Assembly (NCBI GenBank): GCA_937941555.1
Contig: CALDHJ010000188.1
Span: 1-6,653, forward strand
Direction of reading: 5' to 3'
From: an uncultured Granulosicoccaceae bacterium
Lineage (GTDB): Bacteria; Pseudomonadota; Gammaproteobacteria; CALCKW01
DNA length: 6,653 nucleotides
This document shows, in pieces, positions 1-5,585 of this stretch. The translations under genes were made by a program, and so were the position numbers. Within the stretch, counting starts at the first letter, position 1. The number at the start of each line of letters is the position of its first letter. Below the pieces are notes generated by a model. It worked only from the letters and a program-made list of their open reading frames with translations, had not been told where the DNA came from and did not search any database.

Positions 1-54
1 CGCGTCGACAAACTCCGGCCCGAGCGCATTCAGGTCGCCATATGGCTCTTTCAT
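1..54 (-). CDS. Possible N-terminus of a leftward gene, cut by the window edge
   Basis: Reading leftward from an ATG at 54, the first 18 codons are open to the window edge and give MKEPYGDLNALGPEFVDA. The peptide looks protein-like, and the gene would be divergent from the flavoprotein gene at 130, which would explain the more AT-rich spacer at 55-129. No strong Shine-Dalgarno sequence is visible; only a GTGAAAT stretch directly precedes the ATG. Eighteen residues are too few for a family call, so the function is unknown. It could also be a chance open frame. Confidence 0.4.
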   Translation of the reverse strand, partial: MKEPYGDLNALGPEFVDA

Positions 55-84
55 ATTTCACATTTTGGATCTTTCAATGGGGCC

Positions 85-113
85 ATTTTTCGCCATACTG
101 ACGCCAACTTCAA
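85..113 (-). promoter_or_regulatory. Candidate sigma-70 promoter for the leftward gene
   Basis: On the minus strand a TTGAAG hexamer (108-113) lies 17 bases before AAAAAT (85-90). Each matches the sigma-70 consensus at four of six positions. A transcript from here would begin about 20-25 bases before the ATG at 54. It is a weak match, supported mainly by position and AT content. Confidence 0.2.
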
Positions 114-129
114 CTCCCGAGGCAATGTC

Positions 130-792
130 ATGGCCCGCCCAGTTACACAACAACCGCCGAAGGGCGCACGCCACCGCGTCCGCCAGAGCTCCGCGCGCGC
201 AGCCTACGACCGCGACACCCTTTACGCCGTGCTCGATGCGTGTCGGGTCGGACACGTCGCGATCATCGACAACGGCAAACCGGTGTCGATTCCGAGCGCC
301 GTGGCCCGCATGGGTGATCACCTCTACCTGCACGGCAGCAACAGCAGCCGGCTTTTCAAAGCCATGGCCGACGGCTGTGACATCAGCGTGTCGGTGTGCG
401 AACTCGATGCCCTGGTCGTGGCGCGGTCCGCCATGCACTGCTCGATGAACTACCGCAGCGCCGTCGTTTTCGGTCGCGGCGAGAAGGTCGCCGAAGACGA
501 AAAAGTCGCACTGCTCGATGCCTTCACCGAGCATTTGATCCCCGGCAGCCGCGGCCACTTTCGACCCCATCTCGCCAAGGAGATCAAGGCCACGACCCTG
601 ATTTGCATCGGCCTCGACGAAGCATCGGCCAAAGTGCGTACCGGTGGCCCGGTGGACGACGACGAGGACATCGGCCTGCCGATCTGGGCCGGGGTGATAC
701 CGTTGACCGTGGTTCAGGAACCGGCCATCGACGCAGACAACCTGGCGTCTGGCATTCCGAGACCCGCCTTCGCACTGCCACCGGAGCTTTGA
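130..792 (+). CDS. Pyridoxamine 5'-phosphate oxidase-fold flavin-binding protein (NimA-like)
   Basis: This 220-residue protein belongs to the split-barrel flavin-binding group related to pyridoxamine 5'-phosphate oxidase and 5-nitroimidazole reductase NimA (COG3467-like). Visible family features are the barrel strands at residues 40-60 (VGHVAIIDNGKPVSIPSAV), the HGSNSSRLFKAM segment at 68-79, MNYRSAVVFG at 106-115, and the C-terminal TGGPVDDDED plus LPIWAGVIPL at 171-192. Members bind FMN or a related cofactor in the cytoplasm and perform poorly defined reductions; the substrate cannot be read from sequence. The start has a GAGG ribosome-binding site at 119-122, seven bases upstream. An out-of-frame ATG at 125 was not used. 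It is the first gene of a five-gene run, with only three bases between its stop and the next start. No signal peptide or membrane segment is seen. Confidence 0.88.
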   Translation: MARPVTQQPPKGARHRVRQSSARAAYDRDTLYAVLDACRVGHVAIIDNGKPVSIPSAVARMGDHLYLHGSNSSRLFKAMADGCDISVSVCELDALVVARSAMHCSMNYRSAVVFGRGEKVAEDEKVALLDAFTEHLIPGSRGHFRPHLAKEIKATTLICIGLDEASAKVRTGGPVDDDEDIGLPIWAGVIPLTVVQEPAIDADNLASGIPRPAFALPPEL

Positions 793-795
793 CCC

Positions 796-1248
796 ATGAC
801 CGTAACCGTCTCGCAACCAACCGACGCCGACCGGGCACACTGGGCTGACCTCTACCGAGGCTACGCACGGTTTTACGAACTCCCGATGGCAGATGACACC
901 CTCGACACCGTCTGGGGCTGGATCCACGACCCGGACATGGCGTTCTGGTGTCGCCTGGCGCGTGACGAGTCGCGCACCCCAATCGGGTTGATGCACTTTC
1001 GCGCCATGCCGTCGCCGTTGCGAGGCCGATTGGTCGGCTTTCTCGATGATCTTTTCGTTGCGCCCGAGGCGCGCGGTTCCGGTGCTGTGGACGCGCTGTT
1101 CAGTGACCTCACAACACACGCCCGCCATCAGGGTTGGAAGGTCGTGCGCTGGATCACGGCTGACGACAACTACCGCGCCCGCACGGTGTACGACAAGCTG
1201 TCACGCAAGACGCAGTGGAACACCTACCAACTCGACATCGAGGGTTGA
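796..1248 (+). CDS. GNAT-family N-acetyltransferase
   Basis: This 150-residue protein has the size and fold pattern of a GNAT acetyltransferase, transferring an acetyl group from acetyl-CoA to an unknown amine. The core signature is in residues 83-101: the strand LDDLFVAPEARGSGAVDALF carries the acetyl-CoA pyrophosphate-binding loop, with R93, G94, G96 and A97 fitting the R/Q-x-x-G-x-G/A motif. Residues 115-135 (KVVRWITADDNYRARTVYDK) match the late motif-B region with its conserved Asn and Tyr. GGAG at 783-786 lies nine bases before the ATG, inside the end of the previous gene, consistent with coupled translation. The next gene starts three bases after the stop. The substrate may be a small metabolite or a protein N-terminus. 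Confidence 0.9.
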   Translation: MTVTVSQPTDADRAHWADLYRGYARFYELPMADDTLDTVWGWIHDPDMAFWCRLARDESRTPIGLMHFRAMPSPLRGRLVGFLDDLFVAPEARGSGAVDALFSDLTTHARHQGWKVVRWITADDNYRARTVYDKLSRKTQWNTYQLDIEG

Positions 1249-1251
1249 ACC

Positions 1252-1695
1252 ATGATGAAACGCGACGGCGAACCCTGGATGCCGGCACCCGAGTACGGCC
1301 GGAGTTTGCGGGGCCTGGGCCACAACCTGCTGGTGCGTGATGTGCAAACCATGACCGCGTTTCTCACAACGGTTTTGAGCGGCAAGGTGGTCTACGAAGA
1401 CCCCGACTTCGCCGTTGTGAATGTCAGCGACGGGTCGCTGATCCTGCACGCCGACCACACCTACGCTGACCACCCCTACAGCGCATCGGTGCGCGACGCC
1501 GATCTGCGCGGTGCCGGGCTTGAAATTCGTCTCTATGCCGTCGACCCGGACGCCGCCCAGGCGGCAGCCGAGGCCAACGGGTACACCGTGCTTGACGCGT
1601 GTACTGACAAGCCCCACGGCCTGCGCGAAGCCTATCTGCTCGGGCCGGAAGGCTACTGTTTCGTGCCCAGTCGCCCGCTGCCCGACACACCCTGA
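1252..1695 (+). CDS. VOC / glyoxalase-bleomycin resistance fold protein
   Basis: The 147-residue protein has the two-module pattern of the vicinal-oxygen-chelate superfamily. The first beta strand is GLGHNLLVRD (21-30) with H24 in the usual metal-ligand position. The strand SLILHADHTY (62-71) ends module one, LEIRLYAVDPD (90-100) opens module two, and REAYLLGPEGYCFVPS (125-140) corresponds to the common D-P-D-G-N-x-x-E ending. E91 and H24 could be metal ligands, but the final Glu of the standard motif appears replaced by Val138, so a normal glyoxalase metal site is uncertain. Family roles include glyoxalase, dioxygenase, antibiotic binding and non-catalytic binding; none is favoured. The start is ATGATG, with GAGGG at 1240-1244 seven bases upstream; the second ATG (1255) is also possible. 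It sits within the five-gene run. Confidence 0.82.
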   Translation: MMKRDGEPWMPAPEYGRSLRGLGHNLLVRDVQTMTAFLTTVLSGKVVYEDPDFAVVNVSDGSLILHADHTYADHPYSASVRDADLRGAGLEIRLYAVDPDAAQAAAEANGYTVLDACTDKPHGLREAYLLGPEGYCFVPSRPLPDTP

Positions 1696-1707
1696 CCGGA
1701 GGCCCCG

Positions 1708-2172
1708 ATGGCAACCTACACTGCAACCATTCGCTGGACACTTAACGCCGACGAGGACTTTCGCGGTTTGCGCTACTCGCGGGCACACGACTGGGAATTC
1801 GATGGCGGGCTCACCGTGCCGGCCTCGCCCTCACCCTCCATCGTGCCGGCACCCTGGTCGGAAGCCGCCAATGTGGACCCGGAAGAGGCCTTTGTCGCCG
1901 CATTGTCGAGTTGCCACATGCTGTTCTTTCTGTCCGAGGCCGCGAGCGAAGGCTACGACGTCACACACTACGAAGACCGCGCCGATGGCGTGATGCGCAA
2001 GAACGCCGCCGGCAAGATCGCGATGACCAAGGTCACCCTGCGACCGGACGCCCGCTACGGCAGCCATGCCCCCAGCCGCGAGGTGGTTGAAGCGCTCCAC
2101 CACCGTGCGCACGAGATGTGTTTCATCGCGAACTCGGTGCAATCCGATATCATCACGGACATCGTCAACTGA
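1708..2172 (+). CDS. OsmC/Ohr-family thiol peroxidase
   Basis: This is a 154-residue OsmC-family protein, close to the usual 140-155. These dimeric cytoplasmic enzymes reduce organic hydroperoxides with a reactive cysteine pair. Both cysteines are present: C69 in DPEEAFVAALSSCHM (residues 57-71), the peroxidatic position, and C138 in HEMCFIANSV (135-144), the resolving position. R25 in YSRAHDW and one of the Glu residues around 59-60 are candidates for the Arg-Glu pair that activates the peroxidatic thiol. A GGAGG at 1698-1702, five bases before ATG, is the best ribosome-binding site in the window, suggesting strong translation. It is separated from the VOC gene by 12 bases. I assign the OsmC family firmly, but not the OsmC versus Ohr subgroup. 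Confidence 0.92.
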   Translation: MATYTATIRWTLNADEDFRGLRYSRAHDWEFDGGLTVPASPSPSIVPAPWSEAANVDPEEAFVAALSSCHMLFFLSEAASEGYDVTHYEDRADGVMRKNAAGKIAMTKVTLRPDARYGSHAPSREVVEALHHRAHEMCFIANSVQSDIITDIVN

Positions 2173-2193
2173 TCGCACAGAGGCCACGACGCC

Positions 2194-2739
2194 GTGGGTA
2201 AATCACTGCAGGACCAACTCCTCAAAGCCGGGCTGACCACCACACACAAGGCCGCCAAGGCGCGCAAGGCCAACCGGGTCGAAGATCGCGCGCGCCGCGA
2301 GGGCCGGGCCGAGAGCGAGTCCGAGGCGCAGCGCGCGGCCCGCGAAGCGGCCGAGGCCAAGGCCGAGAAAGACCGCGAGCTCAACCGTCAACGCGACGCC
2401 GAACGGGCCGCCGAAGCGACCGCGGCGCAAGCCCGCAACATCGTCGAGCACGCGCGCGTCGACAGCGCCGGGTCCGATACCGCCTTCAATTTCACCGTCG
2501 ACGGTGTGATCAAAACCGTCCAGGTGACGGCCGAGCAACACCGCCACCTTGCATCGGGACACCTCGCGGTGGCGCAAGCGGCCTCGGGCCACGCGCTGAT
2601 CCCGGCCGTCGCGGCCGGGAAAGTCGAGAGCCGCTTGCCGGAACTCATTCTGTGCTGGCACCGCGGTGAAGACGCCGCACCGAGCGACGAGAACGATCCC
2701 TACGCTGGTTACGAAATCCCCGACGACCTGATGTGGTGA
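2194..2739 (+). CDS. DUF2058 family protein (YaiL-like)
   Basis: The 181-residue product matches the DUF2058/YaiL family of gammaproteobacteria (E. coli YaiL is of similar length), annotated only as nucleoprotein or polynucleotide-associated. It begins MGKSLQDQLLKAGL, a typical family N-terminus. Residues 15-85 form a long Ala, Arg, Glu and Lys-rich helix, probably a coiled coil or nucleic-acid-binding arm. A compact C-terminal domain follows from about residue 95 (FNFTVDGVIKTVQVTAEQ), ending DPYAGYEIPDDLMW. The start is GTG, chosen because the family N-terminus begins there and AGAGG lies at 2179-2183. It is the last gene of the plus-strand run and converges on the minus-strand gene ending at 2747, with seven bases between them. 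Molecular function is unknown. Confidence 0.9.
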   Translation: MGKSLQDQLLKAGLTTTHKAAKARKANRVEDRARREGRAESESEAQRAAREAAEAKAEKDRELNRQRDAERAAEATAAQARNIVEHARVDSAGSDTAFNFTVDGVIKTVQVTAEQHRHLASGHLAVAQAASGHALIPAVAAGKVESRLPELILCWHRGEDAAPSDENDPYAGYEIPDDLMW

Positions 2740-2746
2740 GGCGCGC

Positions 2747-3124
2747 TCAGCGCAAGCGCAACCGAATGGGTCCCTTGGCGCGAGACAGATCGACCACGTG
2801 CCCGTTCTGAATGATCTCGAGCTTGCCCGCCGCCACGAGCCGTCGTGCGGCCCGGCGCGTGTTCTCCATTTCTCTGCGCCACTGCGCGGCGTCGAAAACG
2901 GCTCGCGCAGCCTCGCTTGGGCAGATGCTCGCGCCGCGCGCGCGGTTTTCCAGTAACGCCAGAATGGTGCTCTCCAGCGCAACACCGCTGTCGGACGGTG
3001 GCGCACGACGACAGCGCTCGGAGCAGTAGCGGACCTGCTCCCAGTTGGCAGCCCACTTCTTGCGCCACGTGATCTCGCGCCCGCAGCTGAGGCAGAGTTT
3101 GCTTGCTCGGGGGTCAGGTGTCAT
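2747..3124 (-). CDS. DUF2256-DUF3253 zinc-ribbon and winged-helix protein
   Basis: A 125-residue protein with two small domains. Residues 10-40 form a DUF2256-type zinc ribbon with C11-x2-C14 and C34-x3-C38 (CLSCGREITW, RYCSERCRR). Residues 47-125 match DUF3253, a small winged-helix-like domain: ICPSEAARAV (67-76), WRREMENTRRAARRLVAAG (82-100), KLEIIQNGHVVDL (101-113) and a basic tail KGPIRLRLR. This combination is known in databases and suggests nucleic-acid binding, but no role is established. The start at 3124 was chosen because the DUF2256 domain begins ten residues later. The frame stays open upstream to 3241, but that part is antisense-like read-through of the neighbouring gene. The start overlaps the end of the CinA-like gene by 11 bases and lacks a good Shine-Dalgarno, so translational coupling is likely. 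Confidence 0.88.
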   Translation of the reverse strand: MTPDPRASKLCLSCGREITWRKKWAANWEQVRYCSERCRRAPPSDSGVALESTILALLENRARGASICPSEAARAVFDAAQWRREMENTRRAARRLVAAGKLEIIQNGHVVDLSRAKGPIRLRLR

Positions 3125-3845
3125 CGGCGAGCTGTTGCAGCGCAGCCTGCACCGCCCCAAGACGTGTGAGGTCGGCGCTGCGGGCCACGAGATTCGTGCC
3201 GTATCGGCCCCCTTCCGTGAACGGGTAGCTGCCGATTGCAACGTCCGGGAAACGCGCCTGGATGGCGGTCAGTGCGTCGGCCACGCTGCTCTCGCCCCGC
3301 TCGACGCGTACGGTCACGCTCTGCAGCACGTCACCACCGCGCAGAGTCGGGAAGATCGCCTTGAGCATGGAACGCATGATGGCGGGCACACCGGCCATCA
3401 CGTACACGTTTTCGACACGGAACCCCGGCGCCTTGGTCACGGCGTTGTAGATCAGCTCACCGCCCTCGGGTACGCGCGCCATGCGGCGCCGTGCCGGTGT
3501 CAATTCGGCCGGATCAGAGTAGTGGTCCAACAACAGCTGCATCGCTGTGGGGTGCTCCAGCAACGCCACCCCAAAGGCCTTGGCCACGCTGTCGGCTGTG
3601 ATGTCATCGTGTGTCGGGCCGATGCCACCGCTGGTGAACACGTAGTCGACCTGCGCCCGCAGCGAATTGATCGCGCCGACAATGGCATCGATGTCGTCTG
3701 CAACCACACGTGCCTCAACCAGGCTGATGCCGTGTTCGGAGCACGCGGTGGCAACCGCATTGATGTTCACATCAGCCGTTCGGCCTGACAGCACTTCATC
3801 ACCGATCACGACCATGGCGGCGGTAACGGCAGTGGACTCGGACAT
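3114..3845 (-). CDS. CinA-like molybdopterin-binding (MoCF) domain protein
   Basis: This 243-residue protein is a stand-alone MoCF/CinA N-terminal domain protein (COG1058). Motifs are VIGDEVLSGRTADVN (13-27), the phosphate-binding segment FTSGGIGPTHDDITADSVAK (70-89), and NAVTKAPGF plus VYVMAGVPAIMRSM (134-160). The fold binds molybdopterin in MoaB/MogA; in CinA-type proteins this domain has been linked to ADP-ribose pyrophosphatase activity. The C-terminal nicotinamide-nucleotide amidase domain of full CinA is absent. The ATG at 3845 is preceded by GGGAG six bases upstream on the minus strand and gives the usual family N-terminus. The same frame remains open to 4394, but that extension is the complement of a GNAT gene and is rejected. 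It is first in a two-gene unit with the DUF2256-DUF3253 gene. The true substrate is unknown. Confidence 0.9.
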   Translation of the reverse strand: MSESTAVTAAMVVIGDEVLSGRTADVNINAVATACSEHGISLVEARVVADDIDAIVGAINSLRAQVDYVFTSGGIGPTHDDITADSVAKAFGVALLEHPTAMQLLLDHYSDPAELTPARRRMARVPEGGELIYNAVTKAPGFRVENVYVMAGVPAIMRSMLKAIFPTLRGGDVLQSVTVRVERGESSVADALTAIQARFPDVAIGSYPFTEGGRYGTNLVARSADLTRLGAVQAALQQLADDT

Positions 3846-3899
3846 GGCGGGCTCCCGCAGAGACAAGAGTGGATCAACACCCGGTTTCGGGCAAAACGC

Positions 3900-3927
3900 T
3901 TGCGGCCCGACGGACCTCTGATAGGTT
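3900..3927 (+). promoter_or_regulatory. Weak candidate promoter for the GNAT gene at 3957
   Basis: In the 111-base divergent spacer (3846-3956), TTGCGG at 3900-3905 and TAGGTT at 3922-3927 are 16 bases apart and sit at the right distance before the GNAT start. Each matches consensus at only three of six positions. Two short inverted repeats lie close by: CCCG/CGGG at 3880-3891 and GCAA/TTGC at 3891-3903. A promoter must exist somewhere here for the divergent genes, but this exact pair is speculative. Confidence 0.2.
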
Positions 3928-3956
3928 AAGACTGTCACGCCCGCGGAGCCAATGCC

Positions 3957-4457
3957 ATGCCCGATTGCACACTGGTCGACTACACCCTGACACACTGGCC
4001 CGACGTGCAACGCATCTACGCCGAGGGCATCGCGACGGGGCACGCCACGTTTGAGACCCGCGTCCCCTCGGAGCCGGACTGGTCGGGTAAATTCATCGGC
4101 GGTTTGTGTCGCGTTGCCGAAACCGACGACGGGCACATCGCGGGCTGGGCTGGCGCGGTCGCGAGTTCCGACCGCTGTGCCTACGCCGGCGTTGCCGAAG
4201 TCAGTGTTTATGTCGGCCGCGATTCGCAGGGACGCAGCGTCGGACGTTGCCTGCTCGAGGACCTGATTCGCCGCGCCGAGGGCGCGGGAATCTGGACACT
4301 GCAGGCCGGCATTTTCCCAGAAAATACAGGCAGTATTGCCCTTCACACCGCGTGCGGTTTCCGGCTGGTAGGTTATCGCGAAGCGCTGGGCCAACTCGAT
4401 GGGCGCTGGCGCGACGTCAACCAGTACGAGCGGCGCAGCCGATCAGTCGGCATTTGA
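3957..4457 (+). CDS. Phosphinothricin acetyltransferase-like GNAT
   Basis: The 166-residue protein belongs to the phosphinothricin/methionine-sulfone acetyltransferase subgroup of GNAT enzymes, which acetylate free amino-acid-like amines using acetyl-CoA. Subgroup features are IYAEGIATGHATFET (20-34), AEVSVYV (80-86), the CoA-binding loop QGRSVGRCLLEDLI (91-104), and the C-terminal block IFPENTGSIALHTACGFRLV (119-138) followed by GQLDGRWRDV (145-154). In the CoA loop the usual R/Q-G-x-G-V-G reads Q-G-R-S-V-G, so Ser94 replaces the first conserved Gly. In chromosomal relatives the natural substrate is often methionine sulfoximine or another amino acid, so herbicide resistance should not be assumed. 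GGAG at 3945-3948 lies eight bases before ATG. It is divergent from the CinA-like gene. Confidence 0.88.
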   Translation: MPDCTLVDYTLTHWPDVQRIYAEGIATGHATFETRVPSEPDWSGKFIGGLCRVAETDDGHIAGWAGAVASSDRCAYAGVAEVSVYVGRDSQGRSVGRCLLEDLIRRAEGAGIWTLQAGIFPENTGSIALHTACGFRLVGYREALGQLDGRWRDVNQYERRSRSVGI

Positions 4458-4550
4458 TCACGCAACCCGCTCCACAGGAGACCAGCGTCGTTCAGAGTCT
4501 TGCCAGTAGCTGCCGATACGATTGGGGAGTACCAACCGGCACACCCACCC

Positions 4551-4985
4551 ATGAAACAAGCTGCGCGCGGTTTTACCCTGATCGAGCTGATGATCGTGAT
4601 TGCGATCGTCGGCATCCTGTCGTCCATTGCTGTGCCGAGCTACCGCTCCTATGTGACGAAATCAACGGCCACCGGCGGACTCTCGATGTTGCAGAGCTTC
4701 CGAACCACTGTCATGGAAGATTACAACCTGACCGGTTCCTTTCCATCGGCGTTGACCTTCTATTTCAATGACACCGGGTCGGACGCCGACTACCAATGGG
4801 TCAAGTGGCAGCCCTCGACCTTTTCATTGGAAATCCAGTTTGGACCGGGTGCCGGTTCGCTCAATGGCGGCATCCTGCACATGCGACCGGATGTGTCCAA
4901 TCCGTCAATAATTACCTGGACCTGTCTGAACCACGTAGGCAGCAGCAAGTTGCCCACCGACGCCTTGCCATCCGAGTGCAGCTGA
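4551..4985 (+). CDS. Type IV pilin precursor (first of tandem pair)
   Basis: A 144-residue type IVa pilin precursor. The class III leader MKQAARG ends in the glycine cut by prepilin peptidase. The mature protein begins with F8 (the N-methylated residue), has E12 as the mature Glu5, and has the hydrophobic helix [20 protein letters not shown]. The globular part carries C125 in ITWTC and C143 in LPSECS, forming the usual C-terminal disulfide loop. It would be an inner-membrane prepilin assembled into a surface pilus. The ATG at 4551 is chosen because it gives a seven-residue leader like that of the next gene. An upstream TTG at 4500 is in frame but gives an unusually long leader. No good ribosome-binding site lies within 5-12 bases of the ATG; GGGGAG at 4524-4529 is 21 bases away. 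The second pilin follows after 25 bases. Major versus minor pilin status cannot be decided here. Confidence 0.92.
   Translation: MKQAARGFTLIELMIVIAIVGILSSIAVPSYRSYVTKSTATGGLSMLQSFRTTVMEDYNLTGSFPSALTFYFNDTGSDADYQWVKWQPSTFSLEIQFGPGAGSLNGGILHMRPDVSNPSIITWTCLNHVGSSKLPTDALPSECS
4569..4655 (+). repeat. Direct repeat copy 1: pilin N-terminal helix coding
   Basis: This 87-base stretch codes residues 7-35 of the first pilin. It aligns without gaps to 5029-5115 in the second pilin. By hand count 74 of 87 bases match (about 85%), and 26 of 29 residues are identical. The longest exact run is about 19 bases, around the codons for MIVIA. Outside this segment the two genes diverge strongly. The repeat reflects duplication with purifying selection on the assembly helix and is a possible site of recombination. 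Confidence 0.85.
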
Positions 4986-5010
4986 CCAGACTCGACCAGG
5001 AGAGCAGACC

Positions 5011-5466
5011 ATGCATCGAGACGCCCGCGGTTTCACCTTGATCGAGTTGATGATCGTGATTGCGATTGTCGGCATCCTCGCGTCCATCGCAATGCCGTCC
5101 TACCGCGACTATGTGCGCAAAGCCAACATGGCAGAAGTCACGCAACTTGTCGGTGGTGTCAAAACCAAACTGCTCGAATTCTACAACCTCAACGGGCGCT
5201 GGCCGACACAAGCCGAGGGCGAGAGCGACCTGGGCCTGGGCGCCGCGGATGCCTACGAGACCGACGTGATCGACAGCATGTTCGTGACCGACAACATTGC
5301 CGGGTTTGGCCGGATCATTGTCGACGTCAAGGCTGAAGCCTTCGGCACCGCCGGGCGTGTGCGCTTTGCGATGGCCGACACCGGCTCAATGATCAGCACC
5401 CCATTCTGCGCGGCCTCCGGGCCAACCGACGCGCACCTTCAAGCCTATTTGTCCGACGGATGCTGA
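5011..5466 (+). CDS. Type IV pilin precursor (second of tandem pair)
   Basis: A 151-residue type IVa prepilin with leader MHRDARG, cleavage after Gly7, mature F8 and E12, and helix [20 protein letters not shown], nearly identical to the upstream pilin. The alpha-1 C-terminal half (YVRKANMAEVTQLVGGVKTK) and the YNLNGRWPTQ turn are typical of pilins. The globular part differs from the first pilin. C133 (TPFCAAS) and C151, the very last residue, likely form the D-region disulfide. AGGAG at 4998-5002 lies eight bases before the ATG, a much better site than for the first pilin, so this product may be translated more efficiently. Likely co-transcribed with the first pilin. No assembly genes (ATPase, platform, peptidase) are in the window, so the machinery must be encoded elsewhere. 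Confidence 0.93.
   Translation: MHRDARGFTLIELMIVIAIVGILASIAMPSYRDYVRKANMAEVTQLVGGVKTKLLEFYNLNGRWPTQAEGESDLGLGAADAYETDVIDSMFVTDNIAGFGRIIVDVKAEAFGTAGRVRFAMADTGSMISTPFCAASGPTDAHLQAYLSDGC
5029..5115 (+). repeat. Direct repeat copy 2: pilin N-terminal helix coding
   Basis: Second copy of the 87-base near-repeat, 460 bases downstream of copy 1 and coding residues 7-35 of the second pilin. Eight of the 13 base differences leave the amino acid unchanged; the three residue changes are Ser to Ala (24), Val to Met (28) and Ser to Asp (33). Unequal crossing over between copies would delete or fuse the pilin genes while preserving an intact helix. Confidence 0.85.
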
Positions 5467-5549
5467 GGCACCGGCTGACAGCCTGCGTTGCGAACCAGTC
5501 CGCAGCGGGACAGCCCTTACGCAGCTGATCTATCGACCTGACGAGCACG

Positions 5550-5555
5550 TATACT
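5550..5555 (+). promoter_or_regulatory. Candidate -10 element before the FAD dehydrogenase
   Basis: TATACT matches the sigma-70 -10 consensus at five of six positions and lies 30 bases before the ATG at 5586, in a 119-base spacer that otherwise holds no gene. A transcript would have a leader of about 24 bases. No good -35 is seen; CTGATC at 5525-5530 is a poor match at 19 bases. Suggests the flavoprotein is transcribed separately from the pilins. Confidence 0.35.
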
Positions 5556-5585
5556 CAGGCTTTCTCCGACCGGGCCACGCGCGCC

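Noticed and set aside
58..1128. A 356-codon open frame on the minus strand
   Set aside because: It lies antisense to the flavoprotein and GNAT genes, which show family motifs and good ribosome-binding sites. Its product is rich in His, Arg and Gly with no recognisable domain, typical of antisense frames in GC-rich DNA.
2743..2753. GCGCT/AGCGC inverted repeat between the convergent genes
   Set aside because: The stem is short with a one-base centre and no T-tract on either strand. It overlaps the stop codon of the minus-strand gene and is likely chance in GC-rich sequence.
2203..3006. A 267-codon minus-strand frame
   Set aside because: It runs antisense through the DUF2058 gene and out of frame through the DUF2256-DUF3253 gene, both of which have clear family matches.
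3125..3241. Upstream extension of the DUF2256-DUF3253 frame
   Set aside because: It would overlap the CinA-like coding sequence by over 100 bases, and the extra residues show no domain. The ATG at 3124 starts ten residues before the zinc ribbon.
3045..3788. A 247-codon plus-strand frame
   Set aside because: It is antisense to the CinA-like gene and the product has no motif; the CinA-like reading has several.
3846..4394. Long upstream extension of the CinA-like frame on the minus strand
   Set aside because: It is the complement of the GNAT gene at 3957-4457. The ATG at 3845 has a good ribosome-binding site and gives the normal family N-terminus.
4441..4460. GATCA/TGATC inverted repeat at the GNAT stop codon
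   Set aside because: Five base pairs with a nine-base loop and no T-run; too weak for a terminator or operator.
4458..4550. A sigma-54 promoter before the pilins, as in PilR-controlled pilA
   Set aside because: No GG-N10-GC arrangement matching TGGCAC-N5-TTGC is present in the spacer.
5467..5520. Possible terminator after the second pilin (CTGCG/CGCAG at 5483-5487 and 5501-5505, GGCT/AGCC nearby)
   Set aside because: The stems are only four or five base pairs and no T-run follows, so an intrinsic terminator is not supported.
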